From Edolisoma coerulescens (taxonomy: Eukaryota; Chordata; Aves; Passeriformes; Campephagidae): DNA of 64,000 nt. Shown here in pieces: positions 27,201-42,200 of this stretch. The translations under genes were made by a program, and so were the position numbers. The stretch lies in the NCBI GenBank assembly GCA_013397115.1, contig VWZW01000853.1:635768-699767 (forward strand). The letters are read 5' to 3'. The notes below the pieces were generated by a model. The model did not search any database. It was not told where the DNA came from and was given only the letters and a program-made list of their open reading frames with translations. Numbering within the stretch: the first letter of the stretch is position 1; the number at the start of each line of letters is the position of its first letter.

Positions 27201-30200
27201 GCAAACCACCTAAGGTGACTTCTAACTGATAACTTTGCTAAAATTGCCATCATTCCCTTTTCCTCTCAGCCTTGCCAACTGAAATCTCATCCCTCTTCTT
27301 CCAGTATATTAATAAAAATGCTGTCAAACTAAAGCAGTGAAGCAACTTCCCTAATTATTACCTGAGTACCTACATCATGCATTCTCAGAATGATTCCACA
27401 AAGAAATTTCATCAAAATACCCTATTTTCAGATTCTTTATGTCCATGCCTCTTTCCAGTCAGCTTTGCAAAGAAACTTCCACAGGCAGACCACAAAACTG
27501 AGTCCATCCAGCATCACTTACAAAAACAATTCCTATACTTCCATACATCAGAGTGAAAAAACTTTATAAAACACATATAAATACAGTCCAAATGAAGGCT
27601 GAATTTAGCCATGATGCAATTACTAAGGATGGAACCACAAAAGTACAAAAGGAGGCCAGGACTATTAAACAACTCATTTGTGTCACCAGTCAGCTCAGAA
27701 TTTGTCTGGTGGCTTTTACGCTTTTACAGGTATAAAAGGAAATAAAATTAAAATATAGCATAGAGGGGAATAAACAAAATATTCTGTGAGCACCACAAAA
27801 AAAACCCCAAAACAATTCAAGGCTCCTTAAAAGAAGGTATAGATGAAAGTAAAGAGCAAGCCAAGGAGCTAAGCTGAAGACCATCACTGGAAGGACTACA
27901 CAGCAGCATGTGGCATTATTGTATGTTGAGGAGCTGCACATAACAGATTTCTGTAATCCAGAAATAAAATCAAAATTCCTGTTTCATCAACTATCAATTT
28001 CAATACATATGATTTGTCTTTACACTCCTCAGTGATAAACTTGTAAGGCTCCACTGCTGAACTAATTAATGAATGAATCCTCAAAGTGCCTTTAAAAGTA
28101 GAGAAGTGAGCTGGAACACGGGGACGTACAAGTTATGAAGCCTTCGGAAAGTCACGCAGGGATCCCACAAGAACACTGGATACCACCCTTCTCTCTCTCT
28201 CTCATTCAGCATCTCTCAACACAGCACGCAGCTGTACAGCAGCAGCAGTGACACCACATCAGTTTCAGAGGCTGTAATGCTACTTCATTAGATTGGTTCT
28301 GGTCCCACATTCAACCAAAGCCCAAAGCCAGCTACCTAACTCAAAAAGTAGGCCAACCTCATTTGATTTCAGAAGGATGTGCTAATGTACTTACAATGCT
28401 AGAAACTGGGTACGAGCCTCTTTGTTCTCTTTTTATGTTCTCCCTCACTTCCAAATTCATGCTGATCTGTTCTGACATCCCAAATTACATAATCGTGTAA
28501 TGGTTACAGAAAACCACCACTAACCCACACCCACGCTATAAAGCAGGGCACTCCTTTACCAGTCTATTTTTGGCATCATTTTCATAATATCTCTTAGGAA
28601 TACAGAAACATGCAGAAGTCTTTCTTGAGCTTAACATGTTGTTATTGTGTTGTTGGGTTTTGGGGTTTCTTTGTTGTTTTTTAATGGGCAGATGTTCTAT
28701 ATGAGGAGATTCACTTCACAGAGCATCATAGCAATTCCTCCAAGGATTCCTTGCAAGCCATGACATCAGGAAAGGATGCATTTTGTGATGTCAGAGCAAC
28801 CCAGAAGGCACTGGACGTTGCCAAGGACTTCAAAGCAAATGTCTTTCTCTCCCACCATTGAATTGGTGTAACATGCTACATTATTATAATTACTGAGACA
28901 AGTCACCACATCACTCCAACAACAGGCTCTACTAAATTTCAATTTGTCAACATTATTAGTTATATTGCTCTACTGCTCTTGTGGAAGAATTAAGAGTAAA
29001 TTTCTTTAAAACTGGGTAGAATTTGTTGGCTAAAGATTTATTGGTTTATAAACCAGAACACAGGCTTAGACAAAACTATTAACAAAGTCTTGTTACAACT
29101 GGCAAGTAGATCTCACTAAAAAGTAAACTTTAAAAGATTCGGAATATTTTCACATTTCTTTAAAAAAAATCCTTCAAAGTACTGTAAAAACATCTAAAGT
29201 TTTAGAAGTCCATGCTCCTAATACAACATACCTGAAAAATTTATTTTTCTATGATTATTTTTTGCTCAAGAAACAAAGAATCAGTTATTGATGGTGAATT
29301 AAGAACTAATCTGTATAACTAAAACTTACATATTCCTACTATTTTAAGGAGAATTACCATTTGCTATTATAAGACGTATCATGTGGTAGTATAGTAGCTC
29401 AGGACACTTCCTAATATAAGGTAGGATACATCACTATAAAACAAACTTTGGTTTGGGTTTTTTTTCTTTTCTAATGCACAACCCAGACTACAACTCACTC
29501 TGCAGACTTCACATTTAATCATGGAAGTGTAACACCATATTTAAACAAAACAGATCCAGATTATAAATTTATAGCCATGCAGAAGTAACAGTTATATTAT
29601 TTTAAAATGCAAGTTTTAACACCTTTTCTTCTTCAGTCTTGCCAGACTCCACAGTTGCTCTTCAATCCCTCCTGTTTCTCCTCCAATTCTATTTATTATG
29701 GCTGGCACATCCTTCTGTTTGTATTTGCACCACACGTGCATATACATGCTTTGCTAAAGCCCAATCTCCATAGGAAGCTATGCAATTGCATCATGTAATC
29801 AAAATCTTAAGCTGCACATACTTTAAATCAATTATGTAGCTGGGACTCTGGTGCAATAAAGGAGCCTGGAATTGTACCCTTCAAAAGCTACATGCTCTGC
29901 AGCCAATCCCAAACAGTGCCAACCTCAGAAAGCATGGAGACCTTCAGCTTCCTTCCCTTTGCCACACTTTGAACACTACTTCAGAGTGCACAGGTACTGA
30001 GAAGACAGCTGCTCCTGGCAAGAAGCTTCAAGTTTCAGGCTACTGCCTAGTCAGCCTCCAGAAGCATTAAGTTCTTTTGCTTCTAATCTAAATGGAGTAG
30101 ATTAACAACAAAGCTTGCTGCATCACTGTATAGCAAGAAAACAACAGAGGACAGGAGTGCAAATGGGACTTTTCTTTCCATTTAACGTCCACCTGAAAAC

Positions 30201-33200
30201 TCAAGACCAATTTTCTGACTCTGTCTTCTCAGAACAACTGTCTTTAATTATGGCTTACACTCACTATTAGATACACACAGTAAAATTAGTTTGTCAATCT
30301 TCTCTCCCTTCAAAATAGTACTGCTTCACAGACTCTCACCATTGTCCTTCAAGCTTACCTGGTGGTCCTTCTACCAAAGTTTCCCTTAAGCTTCATCTTT
30401 TCTCCATCAGTGGCTGTGCTGCTTCCCAGCAGCAAAAGGGCCAAGACAGACTGAAGGTCCAAATGTCCCTAAACAACGTAGCATCAGTTTGCCTACACCA
30501 CGCTGCCCATGACTGCCCATACCAGTAACACAGGGATGTCCAAACATCAAATAATGCAAAACTAGTATCAGTGTGGAAAGGAGCTCGTACAAGCATCATG
30601 TTGGCCCCTACATGGCAGAAATTCAGTGACCTGAAAGAAAATCTTAAAGTGCCACAAGTTCTAGTTGTAGGTCTGTCGTCAATTTACCCACTTCATTCCC
30701 TTAGAAAACACAAAAATAACACAACCCTCATAGGAAGACTAAAATAACAATCTCTGAGGAATCAAAAGCACTGCACAAGTGAAAACAGTATTAGCAGCAG
30801 TGGTACAGTCCCCACCACTGTAATAATTTCCATCTAAACTCCATTTTAAGGGACACAAAGCAGATTCATCCTAGACTAGAGTTATCCTTCACCATTATCC
30901 CAAGGATTACCTGCTACTTCAGTAAAGGGATACTTAAATCCAGCTGTACCACCTCCCTCTTACAGAGCTGAAGAAGATTCAGGAGTAAAGTAAAATAATG
31001 GTAAGAGTTGCATATATTTCTCGAACAAGTTGAGGAATATAAACTATCCCAACATAAAAATTAAGAATTTACACTTCCTGATCACATTGGTAATGTCTTC
31101 AAATTCTGTACTGGGGGCATCTATTTGCATTGTGTCAATCATTTTAACAACAATCACTAATTTTACTGGTAGAAAATTTCCTCAGATGAGAATTAAAGGT
31201 TGTGGTTGTTTGCTTTTGGAATACATTAAATGATTACTTTTGCTCTTTCTCCTCAGATTATACCAAAATCAAGTGAAGTACATAGCTCAGCAATGGGTGA
31301 AGATAATATCTCCAAACCACACTCTTAGAGGGCCACTAAGCCTACTTTGTGAAATACATATTTGATTTGATCTTAACTCATACTTGGAGTAACTGTTTCT
31401 AACATTTTCCAAAATTTAAAACAAAACATCCAAAATACTGAAAAAATTACTAGTAAAAAATAATTTTACCTGTAAATTGTTTTCTGTGACTCTGTTCCAC
31501 CAAACCATATTGATGGGTACTCCTGTTTTACACCTGTCAGCCAGACAGCCGATAGGGTTCTTTGATTTTCTTGCTTTTGATCCCACGGGAACTATCCTCT
31601 CATCCAGCATCCCCAGTCGATACTTCCTGGGCTATGAAAAAGAAGGAGAGAAACCAGGCCACTCCTAACAACCCTCATCTAAAGCTACACTAAAATAGGC
31701 ATTACACTGTGATATGATTCTGGATTGGTGGAATAGGAAACAATTTGCAAGTAAAATTTAACTGAGACTGTTTCCTTTCAATCCTGACTATTTGGTTATA
31801 ATAAACAATGCTTAAAAAAAACAAACAAAAAAGAAAATAAACTTCAGGGATTACTAATTATCTGTAAGCAAAACCATCCATCACGAGTCAGCCACTGAAA
31901 TATGCACACAAATTTGGGAATTCTGTACAAATGACGAATTGTTAAAAAAAACCAAACGTATTTTCAAAACAGATACCTTCAATCACATCATAGTAATGAA
32001 CACCTCCCTTGAAATTTCTACCAAACAAATTTTAAATTCAAATTTGCTATGACTCATCTCCTGAAAATTTGCTTTTTAAAATCACGTAGAAATTAATAGC
32101 CAATTGCAGCAGAACTCTGCAAAAAATATTTCTGCTCAGGTTAATGTTTAAAAAATAACTTCAGCTACTGTCTTAAGTGAAAACAGACAAGAATTACTAT
32201 GACAAATGCATTGGGAACTGTCATAAAAACGAGAAAATAAAACACATTTGAGGAAGTTCACATGCAGGAATTACTTGCACCTCATTAACAGTGACATTTC
32301 TATTACAATGGCAATGATCTCTACAAATGGAACTAGTTATAAAGAACGGTATGAACATTAAATTCAAAAGGCACACTGTAAAAAAGAAAATCTGTTAAAT
32401 ACTTTCAAACAGGTAAAGTACAGAAGCTTTCCAGATTTCTCTGGGCTTTCAAACCTATGTGTATCTACCTAAATAGTAAATATCATCAAAAGAAATATTT
32501 TAGCATCTATGCTTATTCAGACCAGGGCCTTTTATAACAATCATATCAATGATTGGATCAAACTGCAGGGGTTGGCTGGTCTTCTTTTGCTGTGGGGTTT
32601 TGTTTGGGCATTTTTATGTGACAGTGCAACTATCATCTGGATATAGATCACTTTAAGTAATCAAAGCTTAACTTACCTTTATTCAGATATCTACTTCACC
32701 TAGCACCTTAGAAATCTTAGCAACATGTACCTTCATACACATTTTAGAAATTATTCCTCATGAAACAAGGCAAGAATCTAACTGGAGAAGGTTTCCCACT
32801 CACACAGAAACAATTTGTAAAACACAGGACAAAACTATCATAAAACGGCTGCAAAAACAAAACCTAAATAGATTCTCTCCTCTACTTCCCTGAAACCTCT
32901 TAGGCTGAAAGCTTTGGAAAGAATAAAAACTCAGTAGAGTCAACAGTACCTCATTCGCCTAAAAAACCCCAACAAACCAACTCCTCCAAAAAAACCCGCA
33001 AAACCCACAAACAAAACAACAGAAAAACCCCAAGGATACCAACATGGACTATGAACTACCAAAGGCAATAAACTTAATGGAGGAGTTAACCAACCTTAGT
33101 AACAATAAACAAGACTGAATTTTACCATACCAATTAGAAACCTGTGATGGGTAGCACAAAGTCCTCCTGCAGTTCAAACACACACCTGATCATGGTAAAT

Positions 33201-36200
33201 CTAAATATTGGTTGTTTATTTGGAGAAACACTCAACTATTGGGCAACTTATCTCAGTATCAGAAAGACTAGTAAAATCCTAACATGCAAAGCCATAAGGT
33301 CTGAGAAGCTTGACATTCAAGCAGGATTTGAGTTCGGGGCAGGGATTGAATACAGTATGTATTTTTCTTAGGCCAACTATTGGAAATAACATCGTGAAGA
33401 GTAACATTTTCCCTGGAAGCTTTCCCTTCTCCCTCTTTCTCTCCCTGCTCTACCAAGTGCAGGGGCACAGTCTGCCTCAGACTACTGGACTACAACCCAG
33501 TGCCCAAACATACTTCCACTCATAAAGGGTTCTTCTAATCTTCCATAATAACTGGTTGTCTACAAATATTTTAAGAAGGAGAATCAAAACAAAAGAGGAA
33601 ATCAGCCAATCCGGAAGAAGGCTGTTTTGGTCACAACAGGATTCATATTCCAGACAACAGGATAAAACTGTATTTTAGGCTTTACGAAGGACCATACTGA
33701 GAGCTGGGGCCAAAAAATGGTCAATTCTAAACCCTAAAGCAGCATAGAGACAGTATGAGTTCATGTTCCAGTAATTCTTGGCCTACTTGTATTAAAAAAA
33801 TTAAAAACTGGATGAGATTAAAATAAAATTTTTACTTTCATTACCTATCATAAAACATTAGGGGATTACTAGGTCAAGATTTCATTACTTAGACATCAGA
33901 AAATTGAATATACAATATCAACATTTGGAAATAAATTTTAGTCTATTTGCACCAAATTCATTCTAAATAACACTTGTTCTCAATAAGCAAAATGGGATCC
34001 TATTTAGAAATGCAATCTGAATTTAAAGGATATCAGAAAACACTATCTGCCAAGAGGAAAGATTCAACAGAAGGGAAAGCAAACAGATCAAGAAGTTTGA
34101 ATAAGTGTATCAACTTTGCTACATCCCTGACCTCTACACAGAGTAGGAAATAAAACAACACAAACCAGTTCACCTTAAAATGAGCAAGAACTCATCAACC
34201 ACTGATCACTTCTGAACTTATATATATATATATAAACATGTAAATACATCTACCTAAAACACAGAGGGCATGACAATCTGGACTAATAAACCAAACTTTT
34301 ATGCTCGGGGACAATTTCTCTCGGATGTTTACAAAAACAATTGCTTTTTTGTCTTCCTTACCGTCTTTCTATGAAGTAAAAAAACTGTTCAGATGTAGTA
34401 ATTACTGGCTGCAACTGTTTACATGAGGCAGGGAACAGCTAACCACCTTTAATTGCTAGCAACAGCTTAGCTTCCCCCAGGGTGAGAAGGGTAAGTATTT
34501 TCAACCATAGCTAATAATTATAACCCTTGCCCTGCAGAACCAAGCTGCTGCCAGCAATTAATGACAGGAGCCTACTGGTTGGCACAATTACTAGGAAAGA
34601 TAAACCCCTAAAGTCTGAAAAACATTACACTTGAAACAAAAGAAATCCATTCCAAAAACAAGTCCTTCCTAAGTAGCATCTTCACATGAGAACACTACTA
34701 ATGATTATTAACTTCACTAGCCCATGCTAGAAAGTATTCCTCAAGTCAGCTTAATTACTTGGTGCTCATTCATTCAAGAAGAACTTTGGGAGGGTGTTCA
34801 GCAAGTCTATTTTCTTCCTACTACTTGCTGTAACAGTGTCTTTGCCCCTAGCTCCTCCTGTTCCAAGAACAGTGGGCAATATCACACTTCCTTTTTCTAA
34901 TTCAGGATTAAACTGACCTCTAGTGTAAGATGTTCCATGGCTACCCTAGAGTAATACATTTAAACAAGAAAATATTTACAAACATTCAAACTCTAAAGAC
35001 TTATCCATCTAATAACTTTCAAGTAGTATTTACGTCTAGATAAGCTGACAAATCAAACTACACAACTGAAAAGTTTTCTTCTGCTGAAGATCTGCAACTT
35101 GATTTTTTTCGGGATCACTCAGGTCCCAAATTACATTTCTGTTCCTTAAAATGCATTTAGCTCTAGCAGGTTTTGAATTTTAGATTCACAAGACCTTTTT
35201 AGTAATAAAATATACCAAATTAAATCTGGCAAACAAACACAGGAGCAAGCTATTGTGTTTCAAAGTTTGTGAAGAGTCTGAGCTACAGTAATGCTGTCTA
35301 TGTGCTTCTACTACCAAACCAAACAGACGTGATCTAAAGCCTTCTCCATCACAGGCTAAATGAAGCAGCATTACCTTAAATTACTATAGCTAAAAGGTAT
35401 CACAGTAACATTGGCTAGGGCTCATCTGTTGTACAGTGAGTTGACTGTATCTGCACATACAAACAACAAAAAAATATTACATCGACAGAAAAGATCAGCT
35501 ATACAAACTCACACTTTCCTTGTACTAATGAAACCAAAATTAAGTGAGATACACAATTTTAAATTTCAATGCTGACTTCTGAAAGACTTCATTTTTTTCT
35601 AAACTAATGGCAGAGAGTCCATTGGAAAAAGAGGTTAAACACACAGCTAGGCTGCTAGTTTACTGAAAAAGAACCAATTTCTGTTTTATTATGCCTTTAA
35701 AGCTAAAACTGAAAAAAAAGTTCTCGGTGTCATTATTGCTATTTTCACCCAACGACCATACCTGATGAGCTGGAATAAGACAGTACTTGAAACACCCAGC
35801 CATGGATATGAACTTCAATATGTTATTGAGGCCCTATACAGGCACAATCAACTAAGAAGCACCTTAATTATGAATACAACTCTCTAACTGGGTTCAGTAA
35901 TACACAGCAAAGTGTTACATTTGAATACTAGTTACGGTCAACAGGAGTATCCTAACAGATTTGTTAGATGGAAATATGAAAAAGAAAAGCTGTCTTTCTA
36001 GTTTAACTCTTTTAAGTTTTGTAGCCAATAAAGCTGCAAAATCCCTTCGCATGGATTGGGTTAATTGCTAACCAAAATACCCTCTACTCTTCCTTTTTTA
36101 TTACAACCTCCCAGTGGTAGACAGGCAGACCACATTTGTGGTTTTTGTATTTCAGCTTCTGAAGGTTGGAACCAATTTTTAAATTTTTGATATTCACAAA

Positions 36201-39200
36201 AAAATGGAATAGGAGCTTGGTCAACAGCTTAAAAGTAATTGTGTGGTTGGCAGGTATTTATTGTTGGGCAGAGGGTTTTTTCCCTTATGAAAGAAAGAAG
36301 ACTATGCTAACACCTATAATGCTTTGATGTTTGTAATTTTGAAGTTTCCAATATTATATATGGAGATCACATGCATTTAACAGACTAGCCACCCTTCCAC
36401 CCTGATTGCTCATGAAAACTTGGGTTTGGCTGGGGCCAGAATTCTACTCATCAAAAAGTATCATACAGAGAGAAACAAGAAGGATTCTTCTACCCAAAGA
36501 AAACTTAAGTGTGCCATTTGGCATTGAAATATGCCTTATTCCAGAGCAACACACCTGATCATTGCAAAAAAAAAAAACAATTCTTGGTTTAAATAAATTT
36601 TAGAGTAAGAGATGCAATAGATCAGGCACTGTATCATGCATTTTAAACCATAGCTACGGGAAATTTTTCAGGTGAACATACTAAAAATGTTTATTTCATG
36701 AGTATATATGTTGAAGGCATGAAAATCTTGAAGAGTTCAGGAGCAGGAAAACTGACATATCTAAGTCAAATCTTTTCTCATCTATTTTGCAGCCTAACTA
36801 GGTTGGGATGAGGTATGAACTATCACAACTTTAAATCCTGGCATGGATATAGTTATACTGACAAAGTTCTTTACCAAGAAATTCATATCACCTGTTGAAT
36901 TGATGTAAACTGGTGGAAAACCAAATTTTTTTCCACCACCATTAAAGCAGATAGTTCTAACTGTAGACTTGTCAGAGTACCACCACCCCAAGAACCACTT
37001 TCAAAAGCTCCACTGCTAAACGAACACTATGAGCAAACCACAAGTTTTTGTCATGTTTAAAGGTTTCTTTTAATAGGACAGAAATTTTTGTATTACTTAC
37101 CAAAAAAGTGGGAAAACAATGCACAGTTACCAAATATATAGGTAAGAAGACTGATGCAGCTTTTACTCTGGTCTTTAATAAGCATATGATTTCTCAAAAG
37201 TGGTATATTTTATAGCTGCTTTAAATATTCGTATAGTGTCTTCAACTAATGTGTGCACATGTTTAAAAAAAATTTTAATTATTTTACTGCAAATCATTCT
37301 TGAAGACTACTTATGCCGTGGCATTGAAAGAATCAAAGCTTGTCAATTTAAACAAAAGCATCTTCCATATCAGTTACATTTGAAGTTATTTGACTTCAAA
37401 TACACAAAAGGATGAGGCAACAAAATGTAAAAGTGTTACATATTTCCAAAGGCAAATGCTTTTATAATTTGATTTATGTATCGCAATGATCACTAATCCA
37501 CACACAGAAATAAAAGCGAATAATATATTCTCTCATCTCACACTTGCAAGTGAAAAATACGTATTTATCTAAGTAGTAATAAGTAAGATAGCAAGAGCAC
37601 ACAACCAAGGAACAATTCCAATAACTAACTATTCCAAGGAAAAATGTAAAATAAATTAGATTATATTGTATCCTTGTAACACATTTTAGACCACAGTACA
37701 ACCTACAAACATTTATTAGTTTCCCCATAAAGCATAGTCTTCCTGCATTGCTGCAACAACTTTTTTTAGCATGACTTATGAACTGTAATGTTTTATTATT
37801 GCAGTATGGGTGTATAAATCCCAGAAGGAAAAAATTAGGTTTGAAATACAAGTTTAGCCCAGGTACATTACATAGTCTGCGCAGCCATAATTCTGTCTCT
37901 TAACAGCACAGTGACGTGATGCTCAATCATTACCCCTCAACTCATCAGAACATGATTTGTGCTTCTGAGATTGTATGCCCTGAAAAGTGAAAACTGACTT
38001 GACACACTTTCATTAAAAGTAAATTCAGCAAGACCAAATATGACACATATGGCTTTTCAATGAACACCACTGAACTAGATAATGATCAGGTATCACAGGT
38101 GTCAAGACAGAGCCGGAAACAGGAAGCTGGAGAGAAATATAGCTTCCCAAGAGGTAACAAAACTAGATGAAAGGCAGGACACTCAAAAATAAAATAGCAA
38201 CCATTTAAGTCTTAAGAATTCAATATCCACAGGACCTGAATTTAATCTTTACTGTTTTCTTTTAACTTGAGAGGTCAAACTCTTCTCATACTCATTAAAA
38301 AGCTTGCATTTATGCAGACTAGTCTTACAGGTAGTCTTTTGTTTCAAATAATTTTCTATGTACATTTATCTCTGCTGATCAAAGTAAATTAATTAAGTCT
38401 GCTGTCCAGTCTCACTTGCTGTAAGTCTCCACAAATGGCACTGAACAGCTGCACCCTCTTTGGGATGAACTTCAGTTCAGATAATCTCTCCTATACTTTC
38501 CTTTCTAATCTAGAGTTTTCATCCTTGCCTTTACTCACCTAAAATAATGGAAGGCATTCTAGAAAAATCTTTCTTCAAAATACAGAAACAGCAGCATTAA
38601 AATTGTATTTAAAGTTGTTCGGTACAGCAATTAGTTCACCCCTTGCAGCCTGGGAACTGAAGTTATTCTCACCTTAATGGACCTCCTCTAGGTGTGACTG
38701 AACAGTTAAAAAAATGAAATGGAAATAAGTCAGTGTTAGAAACTTTTCGTAAGAGTTCAGTTTTCATGAGGATTGAAGGTATGAAAAAACAAAGTAAAAT
38801 GTAAATGCTTTTCACTATCCTGTACGGCTGACCAGTGACAAGTACGGGAACCTTTTAGCCTGGATTGGTGGCAACAGTCTCAGAACAAATTTAAACAAAA
38901 GTTTCATAATATATTTTCTCCTTAGTGCATTAAGCTGTCATGTCCTTGGCAGCAGATTCTGATCAGTTATGACACACAAGCTTTTATGAACTGTTTACCA
39001 GAACCACCGAAATGAAAGCAAGAATTTTTTCAGACAGATCATTTCAGGTTTAGAGAGGAGCACTTTTCCAGATAATGGTTAAAAGTCAATTTAGGAAAAA
39101 CACCCAAGAAGTTCAAGTTCAGAATGCCATCCTATTTTTAACAAGCATAACATATATTTGAAGAAAAAATGAAATAAGCATGACATCACTATTCCGGGGA

Positions 39201-42200
39201 AAGTGTGTTAGTCTATTACTAACTCTAGCTTTTGTTCCATGCTTCACAAATCCTATTTGTGCATTGTAGATTAATACTTACCTAAAAATCTCTTATAGGA
39301 AATTCACTTTAAGGTTGCTTGTCTTACTGCATGTGGAGTTACAACAACCGGACAGTAAATCCAGAAGGTTTTACAGTTGACAGAACCTCCACCAAGGCTC
39401 CATCTACAGAAATACTTAGCTCCTTTGATTTCATTTTAAGTATCCTATAAAAATGTCTTTAAATAGTAATCTTAGCTTTCCTGAAATCTAAAATTGAAAT
39501 GCAGTTTAATAATTTCTAAACAGAGATAATTACCTCAAAAATGTTCATAAAAATTCAAGGACTATGTTTACTTTTTAAACAGAAAGTAGAATGTCTCTAA
39601 ACATCAAATAATCAAAAGCAAATTAAATAGCTCAGTCATACTAACTAGTTTCAAAAATGCTGTCTAATTAGAAAGCAAGGATATTCAGAATTACAATCAT
39701 CAACTTATCTTTAGTATTTTATTTATACCAAATATTCTCCATATGGCTTGCCCATTGTTAAAGGGCTGCCAGCATAACATAATCAGCAACATCAAGGGAT
39801 AATCAATAAACTTGCTTAACACAACTATATAGTACATGCTTTTACAGAAACTATTCCGTTTTACACGACACAAACATGCAATTTTTACATAGTTCCAAAT
39901 AACTTAGTACTTCAAAATATTACAAATTAGAAATGTGATATTTTTAAAGGAAAGCAATCGTTCTTTATTCACTTACCAAGACTGTATTATATCTGTCCTC
40001 CAAGTCAGTGATAAACGAAGGAAATGCTGGTTTTGCCAGCTAGTTCAGAACAAACAAAACCTCAGACTTGGGCTCTTAATAAGATAATGGAGATTTTTTT
40101 CAAACAGTAGATGTTGTAAACACCTACATTCGAACTAGTCACCAAGGCTCCCTTTATACAGCAGGCACCAAGCACTGGCCTCATAAATCCCATTGTTCAA
40201 GCTCTAAACAAACCCCAGTTAATGGCACAGAGGGGAATCATACAGGTTTTTTAATATCTGGCTCTCAAGCATTTAGTGCTTTTAAGGAAATCACTTAATA
40301 CAATTTGGATATTGTAATGAAAAAATACTAAAAATATTTTAAAACTACATCCATGACTACTTGCAATGTATTGACTGGCAGCAAAAGTCAGTCAATCACA
40401 AAACTGTAATTGATTTCTCATAACTTTAGCCATCAATTTTTGTCCACTTAAAGCAATCACCAACACCTGTTCACTTCCAAAGTATTTTTCTCAGTGTGAG
40501 CTAAATGTTTCTGTAAGCTACTCATCTCTCTCTGCTGACTATAGAGGGAGCCTGGATGCCTAAATTTACATAGCTCGAGTAGTATTTTATGAAAACTTCC
40601 CCATTACTAGTATTTAACAACCTTTAATACAAGCATACATTACAAAATAGCAGTCATAATAAAAAATAAATTATTAACATGCGAAGAAAAATACAAACCC
40701 CTTTCAATTAATGCCAGTTATAGCTGAAATGCTAACTAGAAAAAATCCAAGTTAATCAATTTCCCAGATAAAACTTACTCTTAATACTACTTGAGCAGCC
40801 AGTGCCTTAATTTGCTTCTTTTTCTTGAGGAAAAAATGGACCAAGTCAGAAAGCACTCTGAATTAGTATTTGAGCTTTGAGGTATTTGTGCTTTATGAGC
40901 AAATATTAATTGGTTTGTTTTCACTTTGTACTGCTTAACTTTGACGTAATTTTTAGAGACAGTGGTCATTCTTGCAATACTTCTGTTTCATAGCTTATTT
41001 TCTTTGGTGCATGCGGTTCATACACATAAGCACAAGTTTACACGTACATACGTACGTGTACATATTGGCTCTCAAAGCCTGTGTTAAGGAGGAACGTACG
41101 ATTATTTTTCATTTTTACCAGCCTTCGTAAATGGATAAGCAACACATTTATAGTTCTTTACATCCAACTTTCAGTGCACTGTACCAGCATTAAGGAAAAG
41201 AGCAATGCAGATATTTCATGTACTTTGCATACATAATAATATGAGAAAATTTATGTTCTGCAACAGCATTTATATTGAAAAAACAGTGTGATGGACCAAC
41301 ACCAGCAATTATCTTTAAGCTCAATCTTCACCTGCAGGAATAATACAGAACATGCTGATGTAGCTTGCTTTCATTATTTACTACAGGAAAGCTCAGGATA
41401 ATGTGGCTAATAAGTAGCCGAACATGAAAGTCATCAGTGAAAGTAAAACTAAATAACTGGTTGGGACAAGATAATGTCTGTGTTTGGTAAGTGACAGTTC
41501 ACAAAAATGAGAAGGAACTCTCAGGTAATCAAATTTTCGTCTCTTATTCCAGTCACTGAGTGTCTAACCAGAAAACACCACAACCTGCACAACTGCAGGT
41601 CAAAGGTGTTTGAAAGATGCTGTCTAGCCCTCAGCAAAAGAAAGATTTCTCAATACAAATTAGACGGATGGAAAAAACCCCCAAACCCTCGCTTCTCAGT
41701 AACCGTGTCTTTTAAACTAAGTGCATTTCAAACTGTTATAATTATTATCACATAATGTACAAATAAATGGGAGAATGATTCTTAATGTATTCTGAACTTG
41801 CTGCCATAAAGGCTTGCAGGTCACATGTCCCTTAGTAGAATAATTTGTTTTCAAATTCAATGGGCTGCATACTAAGTTTCACATTCTATAAACTTCAGTT
41901 TACAAGTGCCTGGAGTATTTCTTAATAGCAGCAGCAGTCTGATCTGATGTAGCAAAAACGAAGCAGTAAGATCTTATTCATATCAGCAGCAACATATTAA
42001 AACAAATCTCGTAACATCAGAAGAATTATCCTTATTTCATGTAGCATTTCAAGTTATTCCAGATCTTTTTCCCTGTCAACTCATATATAAATATGCTACT
42101 TAAGATTTAGTTGTTGCCTACCTTCCTCCTTTGAGACACGCTGAGGGCAGCAAAGTCATTAAACAGGGATGAATTTGGTGAAGTTAGTGGATCTACAAAA

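Larger units (their letters stand above)
31632..42121 (-). other. PAN3: PAN3 intron, 10.5 kb
   Basis: This is the largest complete intron in the window, just upstream (gene sense) of the cassette exon. It contains an A/C-rich low-complexity stretch (32959-33032), a TA microsatellite (34219-34234) and a CpG-containing hairpin (41039-41060). No exon or RNA gene was recognised. Confidence 0.85.
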
